Of a stretch of 64,000 bases of DNA, positions 8,076 through 17,018 are shown in pieces (position 1 is the stretch's first letter; the number at the start of each line of letters is the position of its first letter). The translations under genes and the position numbers were made by a program. Location: positions 186,001 to 250,000 of the forward strand of contig NZ_QPKS01000002.1 in NCBI RefSeq assembly GCF_003344535.1, given 5' to 3'. The notes under the pieces are model-generated. The model searched no databases, had not been told where the DNA came from, and worked only from the letters and a program-made list of their open reading frames with translations. Source of the stretch: Exiguobacterium flavidum. GTDB taxonomy: Bacteria; Bacillota; Bacilli; Exiguobacteriales; Exiguobacteriaceae.

Positions 8076-9071
8076 TCAGACGTTCTTCACTTTTTCGAAC
8101 AGGCTCGTCGAGTGTTGCGGATGACGGGCAGCCGGATCGACGATAAGCTTCGCCTGATTGACGGCGATCGGCGCTTCACCGAAGCCGGTCGCGATCAGCT
8201 TGACCTTCCCGTCGTACGTCGCGATGTCGCCGCAAGCAAAGATGCCCGGTATGGCCGTCTCCATCCGCGAGTTCACACGGATCGAATTGCGTTCGAACTC
8301 GACTTCCCACTCCTTGAGCGGACCGAGTGACGATACGAAGCCGAAGTTGCAGACGACGTCGTCCGCCGCGACGACGATGACATCATCCGTCTCGGCGTGC
8401 TTGAACGTCAAGGTTTCGATTGTTTCCTCTCCGGTGATAGACTCGAGCGTATACGGCGTCATCACCTGGACGGAGGACTGGTTGAGCAATTCGACCGAAT
8501 GTTCATGGGCACGGAACTTGTCCCGGCGATGGACGAGCGTGACCGATTTCGCGATCGGCTCGAGCATGAGTGACCAGTCGACAGCCGAGTCGCCGCCGCC
8601 GAGCAGGACGACTTGCCGGTCACGGAAGCGTTCCATCTCGTTGACGAAGTAGTGGAGATTGCTCGACTCGAACCGTTCAGCGTCAGCGACGCCAAGCGGA
8701 CGGGCAGCGAACGATCCGTTTCCGGCCGTCAGGATGACCGACTTCGTGAAGTGTTCTCCTTTGTTCGTGACGAGACGGAACGTCCCGTCCTCGAGACGTT
8801 CGTATGCGACGACGGTTTCACCGAGGACGTAGGTCGGATCGAATTCGTTCGCCTGTTCGAGCAGACGGTCGACGAGGTCCTGGGCCTTCACTTTCGGAAA
8901 GCCGGCGATGTCGTAGATATATTTTTCCGGATAGAGCGTCGCGAGCTGGCCGCCGAGCTGTGGCAGACTCTCGATGACCTTCGTCTTCATCTGACGCATT
9001 CCGGCATAAAACGCGGTGAACAGACCGACGGGGCCGCCCCCGATGATCGTTACATCATAAGTTTCGCGCAT
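8076..9071 (-). CDS. Ferredoxin/flavodoxin-NADP+ reductase, thioredoxin-reductase-like type
   Basis: A 331-residue flavoprotein with an FAD fingerprint GGGPVG (11-16), a central NADPH site GGGDSAVDW, and the C-terminal FAD motif [11 protein letters not shown]. It lacks the CxxC redox pair of thioredoxin reductase, which identifies the YumC-type ferredoxin-NADP reductase that moves electrons between NADPH and ferredoxin or flavodoxin. ATG 9071 has an AGGAGGAAGACAC site; the 33-codon upstream extension runs through promoter-like sequence. It is divergent from the NDH-2 gene, as yumC and yumB are close in B. subtilis. A flavodoxin partner candidate is encoded at 28589. Confidence 0.92.
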   Translation of the reverse strand: MRETYDVTIIGGGPVGLFTAFYAGMRQMKTKVIESLPQLGGQLATLYPEKYIYDIAGFPKVKAQDLVDRLLEQANEFDPTYVLGETVVAYERLEDGTFRLVTNKGEHFTKSVILTAGNGSFAARPLGVADAERFESSNLHYFVNEMERFRDRQVVLLGGGDSAVDWSLMLEPIAKSVTLVHRRDKFRAHEHSVELLNQSSVQVMTPYTLESITGEETIETLTFKHAETDDVIVVAADDVVCNFGFVSSLGPLKEWEVEFERNSIRVNSRMETAIPGIFACGDIATYDGKVKLIATGFGEAPIAVNQAKLIVDPAARHPQHSTSLFEKVKNV

Positions 9072-9218
9072 GTGTCTTCCTCCTATATGGTTGGATGAGT
9101 CCATTATATAGGAAGTGAGAGCCGTTCGTACAATCCGGGAAACGTTCTGATTTTTTGAGTGATTGCGCATTTTTCTTTTGCAATCCGTTATGGAAAATGG
9201 TTCAATGTACGTATAGAG

Positions 9219-9240
9219 ATGTGAACATTATTTGAACAAA
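9219..9240 (+). promoter_or_regulatory. Possible degenerate Rex operator before ndh
   Basis: The 245-base gap between the reductase and ndh contains ATGTGAA, 6 bases, then TTGAACAAA. The Rex operator is TTGTGAA-N6-TTCACAA; the left half matches at 6 of 7 positions, the right half only partly. Rex is known to control ndh in B. subtilis. The site would overlap a weak -10-like CATTAT. Confidence 0.3.
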
Positions 9241-9316
9241 GTTTCAAGGCACTCATCTGTTTTCGAATGTGAAAGGAATCACAACAAAACCATCATCTAG
9301 TAAGGAGTATTAGACA

Positions 9317-10528
9317 ATGAACACACCTAACATCGTTATTCTTGGAGCCGGCTACGGTGGACTCATCACAGCAGTCAACCTCCAAAAGAAGCTCGGCGTG
9401 GACCAAGCGAACATCACGTTGATCAATAAACACGACTATCACTACCAGACGACGTGGCTCCACGAGCCTGCGGCAGGTACGATGTCGCCGGAACAAGCAC
9501 GCATCTACATCAATGATGTCATCAATCCATCACGCGTCAAACTCGTGAAGGGAATCGTCCAAAAGGTTGATACAGCTGCGAAGCAAGTCGTGCTTGCAGA
9601 TGGTGCTACTGTTTCTTACGACTACGTCGTCGTCGCGCTCGGCGGAGTGCCTGAGACGTTCGGCATCAAAGGTCTGAAAGAGAACGCGATGACGATCAGC
9701 TCGCTCAACAACGTCCGTAAGATCAAGGAGCACATCGAGTACTCGTTCGCTCAGTACAAGACGACTGGTTCAGTCGACCGTTCCCTCTTGACGATCGTCG
9801 TCGGTGGCGCAGGGTTCACAGGAATCGAGTTCATGGGTGAGCTCGTCAACCGAATCCCTGAGCTTTGCAAACAGTACGACATCCCGCGCGAACTCGTTCG
9901 CATCGTCAACATCGAGGCAGCTCCGACGGTCCTCCCAGGATTCGACGCGGATCTCGTCAACTACGCGCACAAATGGCTCGAACGCCAAGGCGTCGAGTTC
10001 AAGCTCGGAAACGGCATCAAGGAAGCGGCTCCAGGCAGCGTGACGTTCGGTCCGCTCCAAGGCGAGACGACTGAGACGATCGAAGCGGCGACTGTCATCT
10101 GGACAGGCGGCGTCAGCGGTAGCCCGGTCGTAGCGGAATCAGGTTTCGAAGCGGTCCGTAACCGCGTCATGGTACAGGAAGACCTCCGCGTACCGGGCCA
10201 CGACAACGTCTTCATGATCGGCGACTGTTCAGCGGTCATGGATCCGGTCTCGAACCGTCCATACCCGCCGACAGCTCAGATCGCGACGCAACAGGCGCAT
10301 AAGGTCGCTGAGAACATCGCGGCGCTCATCGCAGGCCGTCCGACATCGAAGTTCACTTACGAGAGCAAAGGTACTGTCGCTTCGCTCGGCCATAAGGACG
10401 GAATCGGCATGGTCTTCGGCAAGAAGATCTACGGCCGCAATGCTGCCTTCATGAAGAAAGTGATCGACAACAAACACTTCCTCGAATTGAAGAAGGTCGG
10501 ACTCGCGTTCAAAAAAGGTAAATTCTAA
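9317..10528 (+). CDS. ndh: Type II NADH:quinone dehydrogenase (NDH-2)
   Basis: A 403-residue NDH-2. It shows an N-terminal FAD motif GAGYGG (residues 10-15), a second dinucleotide motif VVGGAGFTGIE near 155-165, the conserved FAD-contact motif MIGDCS, the quinone-site segment PYPPTAQIATQQ, and an amphipathic basic C-terminus suited to membrane attachment. It oxidises cytosolic NADH and reduces menaquinone without pumping protons. The start ATG 9317 follows AAGGAG. It corresponds to YumB/YjlD in B. subtilis; the neighbouring yuiB gene favours a YumB-like locus. Confidence 0.94.
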   Translation: MNTPNIVILGAGYGGLITAVNLQKKLGVDQANITLINKHDYHYQTTWLHEPAAGTMSPEQARIYINDVINPSRVKLVKGIVQKVDTAAKQVVLADGATVSYDYVVVALGGVPETFGIKGLKENAMTISSLNNVRKIKEHIEYSFAQYKTTGSVDRSLLTIVVGGAGFTGIEFMGELVNRIPELCKQYDIPRELVRIVNIEAAPTVLPGFDADLVNYAHKWLERQGVEFKLGNGIKEAAPGSVTFGPLQGETTETIEAATVIWTGGVSGSPVVAESGFEAVRNRVMVQEDLRVPGHDNVFMIGDCSAVMDPVSNRPYPPTAQIATQQAHKVAENIAALIAGRPTSKFTYESKGTVASLGHKDGIGMVFGKKIYGRNAAFMKKVIDNKHFLELKKVGLAFKKGKF

Positions 10529-10539
10529 GTTCATACTTT

Positions 10540-10573
10540 AGGCAAATGTACAGTCGTGCATTTGCCTTTTTTG
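10540..10573 (+). terminator. Terminator after ndh
   Basis: Perfect 9-bp stem AGGCAAATG / CATTTGCCT followed by TTTTTT. Confidence 0.85.
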
Positions 10574-10615
10574 TCGGGTATACTGGATGGAGAGTTTTGT
10601 TTAGGGGGATACATC

Positions 10616-10933
10616 ATGCATATCATTCAAGCCGTGATCGGTAGCGTTCTCTACCTGGTCATGTTCTTCAGCATCGGCTTCATCTTGAACATGCTGCTCC
10701 GCAGCACATGGATCATGCTCGTCGTCTATCCGGTCATCATCATCATGATGATCGACAACCAGTCGACAATCGACTACATCACGAAATCAAGCACGGCCTT
10801 CGCGAATCTCGGTGACCGTTTCAGCGGGCTGCAGACTGCAGATGTGCTGATGTTCACAGCTGGACTTCTCGGAATCGTCGCGGCCGGGCTGTCGATTCGC
10901 TTCCTGCGTAAGAGCGGATACCAAATGTTCTGA
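10616..10933 (+). CDS. yuiB: YuiB-family small membrane protein
   Basis: A 105-residue protein with three hydrophobic helices, roughly residues 4-27, 31-48 and 76-96, and a short loop containing DNQSTIDYITKSS. This matches the YuiB-like putative membrane protein family that sits beside yumB in B. subtilis. No function is established. ATG 10616 has a TAGGGGGA site; the upstream in-frame start at 10556 lies inside the ndh terminator and is rejected. Confidence 0.8.
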   Translation: MHIIQAVIGSVLYLVMFFSIGFILNMLLRSTWIMLVVYPVIIIMMIDNQSTIDYITKSSTAFANLGDRFSGLQTADVLMFTAGLLGIVAAGLSIRFLRKSGYQMF

Positions 10934-10959
10934 AGTCTACTCTTATAGTAGGCTTTTTT
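10934..10959 (+). terminator. Terminator after yuiB
   Basis: 8-base arms AGTCTACT / AGTAGGCT with one G-T pair and a 5-base loop, followed by six T residues. Confidence 0.75.
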
Positions 10960-11021
10960 AGTGGCTTAAAAAACAGTATACTGAAAAGTAGCACCCATCA
11001 ATTGAGATTGGATTGAAGCGA

Positions 11022-11879
11022 ATGGATAAACAAATGTACCACGTTATAAAAGTATTGAATAATAATGTCGTCATTTGTTCGACTGGTGAAGACCAAGAAG
11101 TCATCGTCCTCGCGAAAGGAATCGGCTTCGGGAAGAAGCCGGGCGATCAATTGACGGACCTTGAGAAGCTCGAGAAGGTGTACACGCTCAAGGACAAGGA
11201 AGAACAGGCACAGTACAAGGCGCTCGTCGGCCAGGTCGATGAAAACTTCATCGCCATCATGAACGATATCGTCTCGATGATCGAGACGCGTTTCGGTAAA
11301 CGGGTCGACGAGCATATCCATATCGGTTTGACGGATCACTTGACGTTCACGTTCAAGCGGCTCGAGCAGGGGATGGAAGTGACGAATCCGTTTCTCTCCG
11401 AGACAGAGGCGCTCTATCCGGAGGAGTTTGCTCTCGCAGAGGAGATCGTCGAATTCATCGGGGCAGAACTCAACTTCTACCTGCCGCCTGCCGAGGTCGG
11501 ATTCATCGCGCTTCATATCCATTCGGCGACGAACTTCAAGGATGTCCTTGAGGTCAACCGGCATCATCAGCTCGTCGGATTGATCGCTGGACACATCGAA
11601 CAGCGGCTCGGCATCAAGATCGACCGGAAATCGCTTGATTACAAGCGCTTGATCAGGCATCTCCGTTCGGCCATTGAAAGGGTTTCCAATGGGGAGTTTC
11701 TAGAGGCTCCAGAAAAAGTAGAAAACCTATTGCGGGAAGAATATCCCCTGTGCTATGATACTGCATGGGAGCTGATGTCCATCATGGAACGTCAGCTGAA
11801 GAAAGCAGTGCCGCGAGGCGAGGCGACGTATCTTACGATGCATCTGCAACGCTTGGTGCAGTACGATTCAGGTAAATGA
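11022..11879 (+). CDS. glcT: GlcT, BglG-family transcription antiterminator
   Basis: A 285-residue antiterminator. It begins with the RNA-binding CAT domain (KVLNNNVV near residue 10), followed by two PTS-regulation domains with paired histidines: PRD1 containing DEHIHIGLTDHL and GFIALHIHSA, PRD2 containing TYLTMHLQRL. Phosphorylation by PTS proteins toggles dimerisation, and the active dimer binds the RAT hairpin to let transcription continue into ptsG. The matching RAT is directly downstream. The ribosome site is weak; ATG 11022 is preferred, with TTG 11013 a possible alternative. Confidence 0.93.
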   Translation: MDKQMYHVIKVLNNNVVICSTGEDQEVIVLAKGIGFGKKPGDQLTDLEKLEKVYTLKDKEEQAQYKALVGQVDENFIAIMNDIVSMIETRFGKRVDEHIHIGLTDHLTFTFKRLEQGMEVTNPFLSETEALYPEEFALAEEIVEFIGAELNFYLPPAEVGFIALHIHSATNFKDVLEVNRHHQLVGLIAGHIEQRLGIKIDRKSLDYKRLIRHLRSAIERVSNGEFLEAPEKVENLLREEYPLCYDTAWELMSIMERQLKKAVPRGEATYLTMHLQRLVQYDSGK

Positions 11880-11890
11880 CCGCACGGACT

Positions 11891-12010
11891 ACGTGTTACT
11901 GATACGATCAGGCATGAGTGGTAAGTCGGACGAAATGAAAGGGACGTTGGTGAGACATCATCGACGGGACCAGTCTATTTTGTCTACTTCCTCTTGTGCC
12001 TGATTTTTTT
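11891..12010 (+). promoter_or_regulatory. RAT antiterminator and overlapping terminator in the ptsG leader
   Basis: The segment at 11891-11920 (ACGTGTTACTGATACGATCA followed by GGCATGAGTG) closely resembles the ptsG RAT recognised by GlcT, as remembered from B. subtilis. Its 3' part, ATCAGGCAtGAGtGGtaAGT (11907-11926), can pair instead with ACTTCCTCTTGTGCCTGAT (11985-12003), which is followed by TTTTTTT. The two folds are mutually exclusive: GlcT binding would protect the RAT and prevent termination. Spacing to the ptsG start is about 90 bases. Confidence 0.88.
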
Positions 12011-12101
12011 ATCCGTAAAAATCGGTCGGATGTCTGACTTTTTTCGTACCCGTCGTCGGTATTATTCCTTATTTCATTCATTCAAAGAGGAGGAAACACA
12101 G

Positions 12102-13625
12102 ATGTTCAAACAGATTTTTGCCGTCCTTCAACGTGTCGGTAAAGCGTTGATGCTGCCAGTCGCAATCTTGCCTGCAGCAGGGATCCTGCTTGGATTCGGT
12201 AACGCGATGCAAAACCCGAACTTGACTTCACGGCTCGAGTTCCTGAAAGCGGATGCGATCATTCGTATCGCAAAACTCATGGAAGCAGCTGGAGACATCA
12301 TCTTCGGTAACTTGGCGCTTCTATTCGCGGTCGGTGTCGCGATCGGTCTTGCAGGAGACGGCGCAGCCGGACTCGCTGCGATCGTCGGATTCCTGATCAT
12401 GAACAAGACGATGAGCGTATGGCTCGGCGTTACACCAGAGATGGTCGCTAACGGTCAAGGCTACGCGAACGTCCTCGGTATCCCGACGCTTCAAACAGGT
12501 GTATTCGGAGGTATCATCGTCGGTCTTCTCGCAGCATGGGCCTACGGAAAGTATCACAACCTCGAATTGCCGCAATTCCTCGGCTTCTTCGCTGGTAAGC
12601 GTTTCGTACCAATCGTGACAGCAGTCGTTTCATTGTTCGCAGGTCTCGTGCTCGTATTCGTCTGGCCTTTCGCGCAAGACGGATTGAACACATTCTCGCA
12701 CTTCATGATGGAGAAGAACCCGACACTCGCGGCGTTCGTCTTCGGTCTCATTGAACGTTCATTGATCCCATTCGGTCTTCACCACATCTTCTACGCGCCA
12801 TTCTGGTTCGAGTTCGGTTCGTACACGAACGCGGCTGGAGATGTAGTCCGTGGTGACCAGGCGATCTTCTTCGCGCAGTTGAAAGACAACGTCGAGCTCA
12901 CAGCTGGTACGTTCATGACTGGTAAATTCCCGTTCATGATGTTCGGTCTTCCAGCAGCAGCACTCGCAATGTACCATGAAGCACGTCCAGAGCGTCGCGC
13001 GGTCGTCGGTGGTCTTCTTGGATCAGCGGCACTCACAGCGTTCCTTACAGGTATCACGGAGCCGATCGAGTTCGCGTTCCTCTTCGTCGCACCGATCCTG
13101 TTCGCAGTCCACGCGGTCTTCGCTGGTCTTTCGTTCATGACGATGCAGTTGCTCAACGTCAAGATCGGTATGACGTTCTCAGGCGGTCTGATCGACTTCC
13201 TCCTCTTCGGTGTTCTTCCAGGACGCACGCAGTGGTGGCTCGTCATCGTCGTCGGTCTCGTTCTTTCTGTCATCTACTACTTCGGTTTCCGTTTCGCGAT
13301 CCGCAAGTTCAACTTGAAGACGCCAGGCCGTGAGGACGAAGTACAAGAGACGTCAGGCGCACAAGGTTCTGAACTCGCTGAAGGCATCCTTGACGCACTC
13401 GGTACGGAGTCGAACATCAAGCACCTTGACGCATGTATCACACGTCTTCGTGTCGAAGTACTCGACAAGTCGAAAGTAAACAAAGACGAGCTCAAGAAAC
13501 TCGGTGCAGCCGGTGTCCTTGAGGTCGGTAACAACATCCAGGCAATCTACGGGCCGAAATCAGACAACATCAAGTCTGAGATCCAATCGGTCATCGCTTC
13601 ACGTAAATCAAGCAAGACTGTCTAA
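12102..13625 (+). CDS. ptsG: Glucose PTS permease, EIICB form
   Basis: A 507-residue permease. The EIIC membrane domain occupies about 1-400 with the conserved [12 protein letters not shown] and GITEPIEF regions, and EIIB follows with the phosphorylated Cys445 in LDACITRLR. There is no EIIA domain, so phosphate must come from a separate IIA, plausibly the one fused to the next permease. It imports and phosphorylates glucose using PEP-derived phosphate. ATG 12102 has an AGAGGAGGAAACACAG site. Control is expected through the GlcT/RAT leader. Confidence 0.93.
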   Translation: MFKQIFAVLQRVGKALMLPVAILPAAGILLGFGNAMQNPNLTSRLEFLKADAIIRIAKLMEAAGDIIFGNLALLFAVGVAIGLAGDGAAGLAAIVGFLIMNKTMSVWLGVTPEMVANGQGYANVLGIPTLQTGVFGGIIVGLLAAWAYGKYHNLELPQFLGFFAGKRFVPIVTAVVSLFAGLVLVFVWPFAQDGLNTFSHFMMEKNPTLAAFVFGLIERSLIPFGLHHIFYAPFWFEFGSYTNAAGDVVRGDQAIFFAQLKDNVELTAGTFMTGKFPFMMFGLPAAALAMYHEARPERRAVVGGLLGSAALTAFLTGITEPIEFAFLFVAPILFAVHAVFAGLSFMTMQLLNVKIGMTFSGGLIDFLLFGVLPGRTQWWLVIVVGLVLSVIYYFGFRFAIRKFNLKTPGREDEVQETSGAQGSELAEGILDALGTESNIKHLDACITRLRVEVLDKSKVNKDELKKLGAAGVLEVGNNIQAIYGPKSDNIKSEIQSVIASRKSSKTV

Positions 13626-13633
13626 TGGACACG

Positions 13634-13667
13634 GGCCCTCCTACTTCTTCAAGTGGGAGGGCCTTTT
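13634..13667 (+). terminator. Terminator between the two glucose permease genes
   Basis: Stem GGCCCTCCtACTT / AAGTgGGAGGGCC followed by TTTTTG. Its presence means the second permease probably has separate or read-through expression. Confidence 0.85.
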
Positions 13668-13746
13668 TGTGTCTCCATGTCGTTTCGTTTATGAACTTTT
13701 CTGGGTAAGAAGTAAGTAGTTTGTATAAAAAGGAGGGGAACGACCA

Positions 13747-15834
13747 ATGTGGAAAAATGTGTTTGGCGTCCTGCAGCGGATCGGGAAGGCATTGATGCTT
13801 CCGGTAGCGATCTTGCCGGCAGCGGGGCTTTTGCTCGCGTTGGGTACGGCGTTTCAAAACCCGAACCTGACACAGTATCTGCCATTCCTTGAGAATGACG
13901 CCCTCGTCGTCATCTGGCGCATCATGCAGGATGCGGGTGACATCATCTTCGCGAACTTAGGTCTCCTGTTCGCTGTCGGAGTCGCGATCGGCCTTGCGAA
14001 CGGAGAAGGGGTCGCAGGGTTGGCTGCAATCGTCGGTTTCTTGATCATGAACAAGGTCATCAGTTCTTTCCTCAAAATCACGCCGGAGAAAGTCTCGGAA
14101 GCACAACAGGCGAGTGACTTGTCCTATGCGACGGTCCTCGGGATACCGACGCTTCAAATGGGGGTATTCGGAGGTATCATTGCCGGGCTCATTGCAGCCT
14201 ACAGCTATAATAAATATTTCAAGATCAAACTACCTGACTTCCTTGGCTTCTTCGCCGGGAAACGATTCGTACCGATCGCTACGGCGCTGTTCAGTCTCAT
14301 CGCCGGTTTTGCGCTGTCCTTCGTTTGGCCGCCGATCGGTGACGGGATCAACACGTTCTCTAAGACGATCATCGAGTCGAACGTCACAGTTTCTGCCTTC
14401 ATCTTCGGTCTCATCGAGCGTTCACTCATCCCATTCGGTCTTCACCATATCTGGTACTCGAGCTTCTGGTTCCAGTTCGGCCAGTACACGAGTGAGGCGG
14501 GCGATATCGTCAACGGGGATCAGCGGATCTTCTTCGCTCAGCTGAAGGACGGGGTACCATTCACTGCCGGGACCTATATGACCGGGAAATATCCGTTCAT
14601 GATGTTCGGTCTTCCGGCTGCCTGTCTCGCGATGTACCATACGGTCGCCCCTGAGCGACGCAAAGCCGTCGAAGGTCTCTACTTCTCGGCAGCCTTGACG
14701 TCTTTCCTGACGGGTATCACGGAACCTGTCGAGTTCTCGTTCGTGTTCGTCGCACCTCTCTTGTTCGCAGTCCACGCCGTCTTCGCTGGTCTCTCGTTCA
14801 TGATCATGCACATGCTGAACGTCAAGATCGGGATGACGTTCTCAGGCGGACTGATCGACTATACGTTGTTCGGTATCCTGCCGAACAGGACGGACTGGTG
14901 GCTCGTCATCCCGGTCGGTCTCGCCTTCGCCGTCATCTACTACTTCGGTTTCCGCTTCGTCATCAAGAAGTTCGACCTGAAGATTCCGGGTCGCGAGGAC
15001 TTGAAGGAAGGTCCTGCCGCGCAAGGCGCGACTGCCGGGGAGCTTCCTTATGAAGTGCTCCAGGCGTTCGGCGGAGCATCGAACATCAAACACCTCGATG
15101 CGTGTATCACGCGCCTCCGGATCACGGTCAACGACCGGACGCAAGTCAACAAGGATCGTTTGAAGGAACTGGGCGCTGCGGGGGTCCTCGAGGTCGGGGA
15201 GAACGTCCAAGCGATCTTCGGACCGAAATCCGATGCGTTGAAATCGGAAATCGCAGACATCATGCGTGATCCGAACTACAAGCCTCCGGTCAAACCGGAA
15301 GCGGACCCGATGCCGCAAGTTCCGACCGGTGATGAGGAACGCCGCGGTGGCACAGGTGTCTCGCCGGTCGAGGCGCACACTCCGTTCGCCGGATTCGTCT
15401 CACCGCTCAGCGGTGTGATCCGTTCGCTCGACGACGTGCCGGATCAGGTCTTCTCCGGACGCATGATGGGTGATGGGTTCGCGATCGAACCGACTGAAGG
15501 GTATGTCGTTTCGCCGGTCGCCGGTGAGATCACGACCTTCTTCCCGACGAAGCACGCGATCGGCATCCTCGCGGACAACGGTGACGAGATCCTGATCCAT
15601 TTCGGTATCGACACCGTATCGCTCGATGGAAAAGGATTCGAGGCACTCGCGAAGCAAGGCGACCGGGTAGAGCCGGGTACACCGCTCCTGAATGTCGACC
15701 TTGAACAAGTCCGTCCGCTCGTCCCTTCGATGCTGACGCCGATCATCATCACGAACAGCGGGGACCGCAAGGCGGTCGTCGATGTCGGCAAGACGGTCGA
15801 AGCAGGGGAGCAGATGTCGTTCGATATCAAGTGA
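13747..15834 (+). CDS. ptsG: Glucose PTS permease, EIICBA form
   Basis: A 695-residue permease close in length to B. subtilis PtsG. EIIC spans about 1-410, EIIB carries Cys453 in LDACITRLR, a proline/acidic linker lies near 510-555, and EIIA fills the C-terminus with the phosphorylated His618 in ILIHFGIDT. It is clearly paralogous to the upstream IICB gene throughout EIIC and EIIB. No RAT-like sequence precedes it; the 80-base gap after the terminator holds only an AAGGAGG site before ATG 13747. Sugar specificity (glucose, or a related sugar such as glucosamine) cannot be fixed from sequence. Confidence 0.92.
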   Translation: MWKNVFGVLQRIGKALMLPVAILPAAGLLLALGTAFQNPNLTQYLPFLENDALVVIWRIMQDAGDIIFANLGLLFAVGVAIGLANGEGVAGLAAIVGFLIMNKVISSFLKITPEKVSEAQQASDLSYATVLGIPTLQMGVFGGIIAGLIAAYSYNKYFKIKLPDFLGFFAGKRFVPIATALFSLIAGFALSFVWPPIGDGINTFSKTIIESNVTVSAFIFGLIERSLIPFGLHHIWYSSFWFQFGQYTSEAGDIVNGDQRIFFAQLKDGVPFTAGTYMTGKYPFMMFGLPAACLAMYHTVAPERRKAVEGLYFSAALTSFLTGITEPVEFSFVFVAPLLFAVHAVFAGLSFMIMHMLNVKIGMTFSGGLIDYTLFGILPNRTDWWLVIPVGLAFAVIYYFGFRFVIKKFDLKIPGREDLKEGPAAQGATAGELPYEVLQAFGGASNIKHLDACITRLRITVNDRTQVNKDRLKELGAAGVLEVGENVQAIFGPKSDALKSEIADIMRDPNYKPPVKPEADPMPQVPTGDEERRGGTGVSPVEAHTPFAGFVSPLSGVIRSLDDVPDQVFSGRMMGDGFAIEPTEGYVVSPVAGEITTFFPTKHAIGILADNGDEILIHFGIDTVSLDGKGFEALAKQGDRVEPGTPLLNVDLEQVRPLVPSMLTPIIITNSGDRKAVVDVGKTVEAGEQMSFDIK

Positions 15835-15844
15835 ACACCGTAAT

Positions 15845-15887
15845 CAAAAAAGCCTTCTCTTCCATTTACGGAGGAGAAGGCTTTTCG
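15845..15887. terminator. Bidirectional terminator between permease and HAAS protein genes
   Basis: AAAAAGCCTTCTC pairs with GAGAAGGCTTTT across a short loop, A-rich on the left and T-rich on the right, between convergent genes. Confidence 0.85.
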
Positions 15888-15890
15888 TCG

Positions 15891-16895
15891 TCAAGTGAAG
15901 CTGACGTGATGCCCGCGATCGCTGCGTTTCGCAGCACGACGGAAACCGTCCCACGAATCGAGTGCAGCGACGGTGACGGTGATGAAGATGATCGTCATGA
16001 TCGGGATCCGGAATATCGTCTCGCCAAGACCGCTGTTGCTCGCAAGAAGGTCGGTGAAGCGTTGGTCGAACAACCGGTCAGATGTCAGGAACAGGATGAG
16101 CAAGGTAGAGAAGAGGACGTTGTAAAGGAGGTTCACGGTCGCGAGCGGGTACGTCCAGTGGCCTTTGATCCACTTGTAGACGGCCATGCCCACCTCACAG
16201 GCGACGAGCAGCAGGACGAAGTAGAGCAAGGAATCCAAAAAGCTTTGGTTGAAGATCGGCGAGACGGTACGGAATCCGTCGTTCGTCGACTCGACGACAC
16301 GATTCAGACGGGCGGAGTTCAGATAGATCATGAACCAGGTGATCGTCCAGATGAGGCCGACGATGATGCTCCATTTCGGTATCCGGTTCTCCTTGAACGA
16401 TTTTTGCGTCGAGCGAAGCCGTTCGACCTTCCACGGATGTTTCGTGTCGAACTCTTCCCCGGCAAACCGCTCAATCAGGAAGAAGACGAGCGTGACGAAG
16501 AAGACGAGCTGGATACCGACGTTCCACAGCACTTCGAACAGACTTGCCGTGAACGAGCGGATGGCCGGCAGGAGCGGTCCGCTGTAGGTCATGAACTCCG
16601 CGAACAGCAAGGTGAACGTCATGACGAGCAGGACGACCGGCACAAGGATTTTCAGCAGGGCGACGTATTTCGGGAACAACACGGGTCCGATCAAATATGA
16701 CTTCCTTCCACTGAACGTTCCGGCATAATAGACGGGATCCCCTAAATCTGCGAGAACCTGTTTGATCTCGGATTCGGTCGGATCGTTCGGCAAGCGTTCC
16801 GCTATCGTCTGCCGCAGTTCGCTCTCCGCCTTAGGACGGTTTGCTCTTGGGACATGGCGGATGGCTTCGTACACGTACAAATCAATCCAGTCCAT
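15891..16895 (-). CDS. Membrane protein with N-terminal HAAS-like domain
   Basis: A 334-residue protein. The first ~70 residues, soluble and helical, contain YVYEAIRHVPRANRPKAESE and DLGDPVYYA, which resemble the HAAS (DUF1700/DUF1129-type) signalling domain found with PadR regulators in Bacillota. The rest has about seven hydrophobic helices. No PadR gene is adjacent, so regulation by such a partner is unproven and the function is unknown. ATG 16895 has an AAGGAGGGATTCATC site. It is transcribed toward the permease gene and shares its terminator. Confidence 0.72.
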   Translation of the reverse strand: MDWIDLYVYEAIRHVPRANRPKAESELRQTIAERLPNDPTESEIKQVLADLGDPVYYAGTFSGRKSYLIGPVLFPKYVALLKILVPVVLLVMTFTLLFAEFMTYSGPLLPAIRSFTASLFEVLWNVGIQLVFFVTLVFFLIERFAGEEFDTKHPWKVERLRSTQKSFKENRIPKWSIIVGLIWTITWFMIYLNSARLNRVVESTNDGFRTVSPIFNQSFLDSLLYFVLLLVACEVGMAVYKWIKGHWTYPLATVNLLYNVLFSTLLILFLTSDRLFDQRFTDLLASNSGLGETIFRIPIMTIIFITVTVAALDSWDGFRRAAKRSDRGHHVSFT

Positions 16896-16983
16896 GATGA
16901 ATCCCTCCTTATTCGTTTGGCAATCGGCAGCTCTCTCTAGTAGTCTATTCAGCGGTCTCAGAAAAAATAAACCTGTTCTCAAC

Positions 16984-17010
16984 AAAAAGCCCCTCCGAAT
17001 TTCGGAGGGG
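16984..17010 (-). terminator. Terminator of ptsI
   Basis: On the minus strand, CCCCTCCGAA pairs perfectly with TTCGGAGGGG and is followed by CTTTTTG. Confidence 0.88.
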
Positions 17011-17018
17011 AAAAGAGC

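Noticed and set aside
15831-16700. 289-codon plus-strand ORF opposite the HAAS-like gene
   Set aside because: Acidic shadow of a membrane protein; its start lies in the permease terminator.
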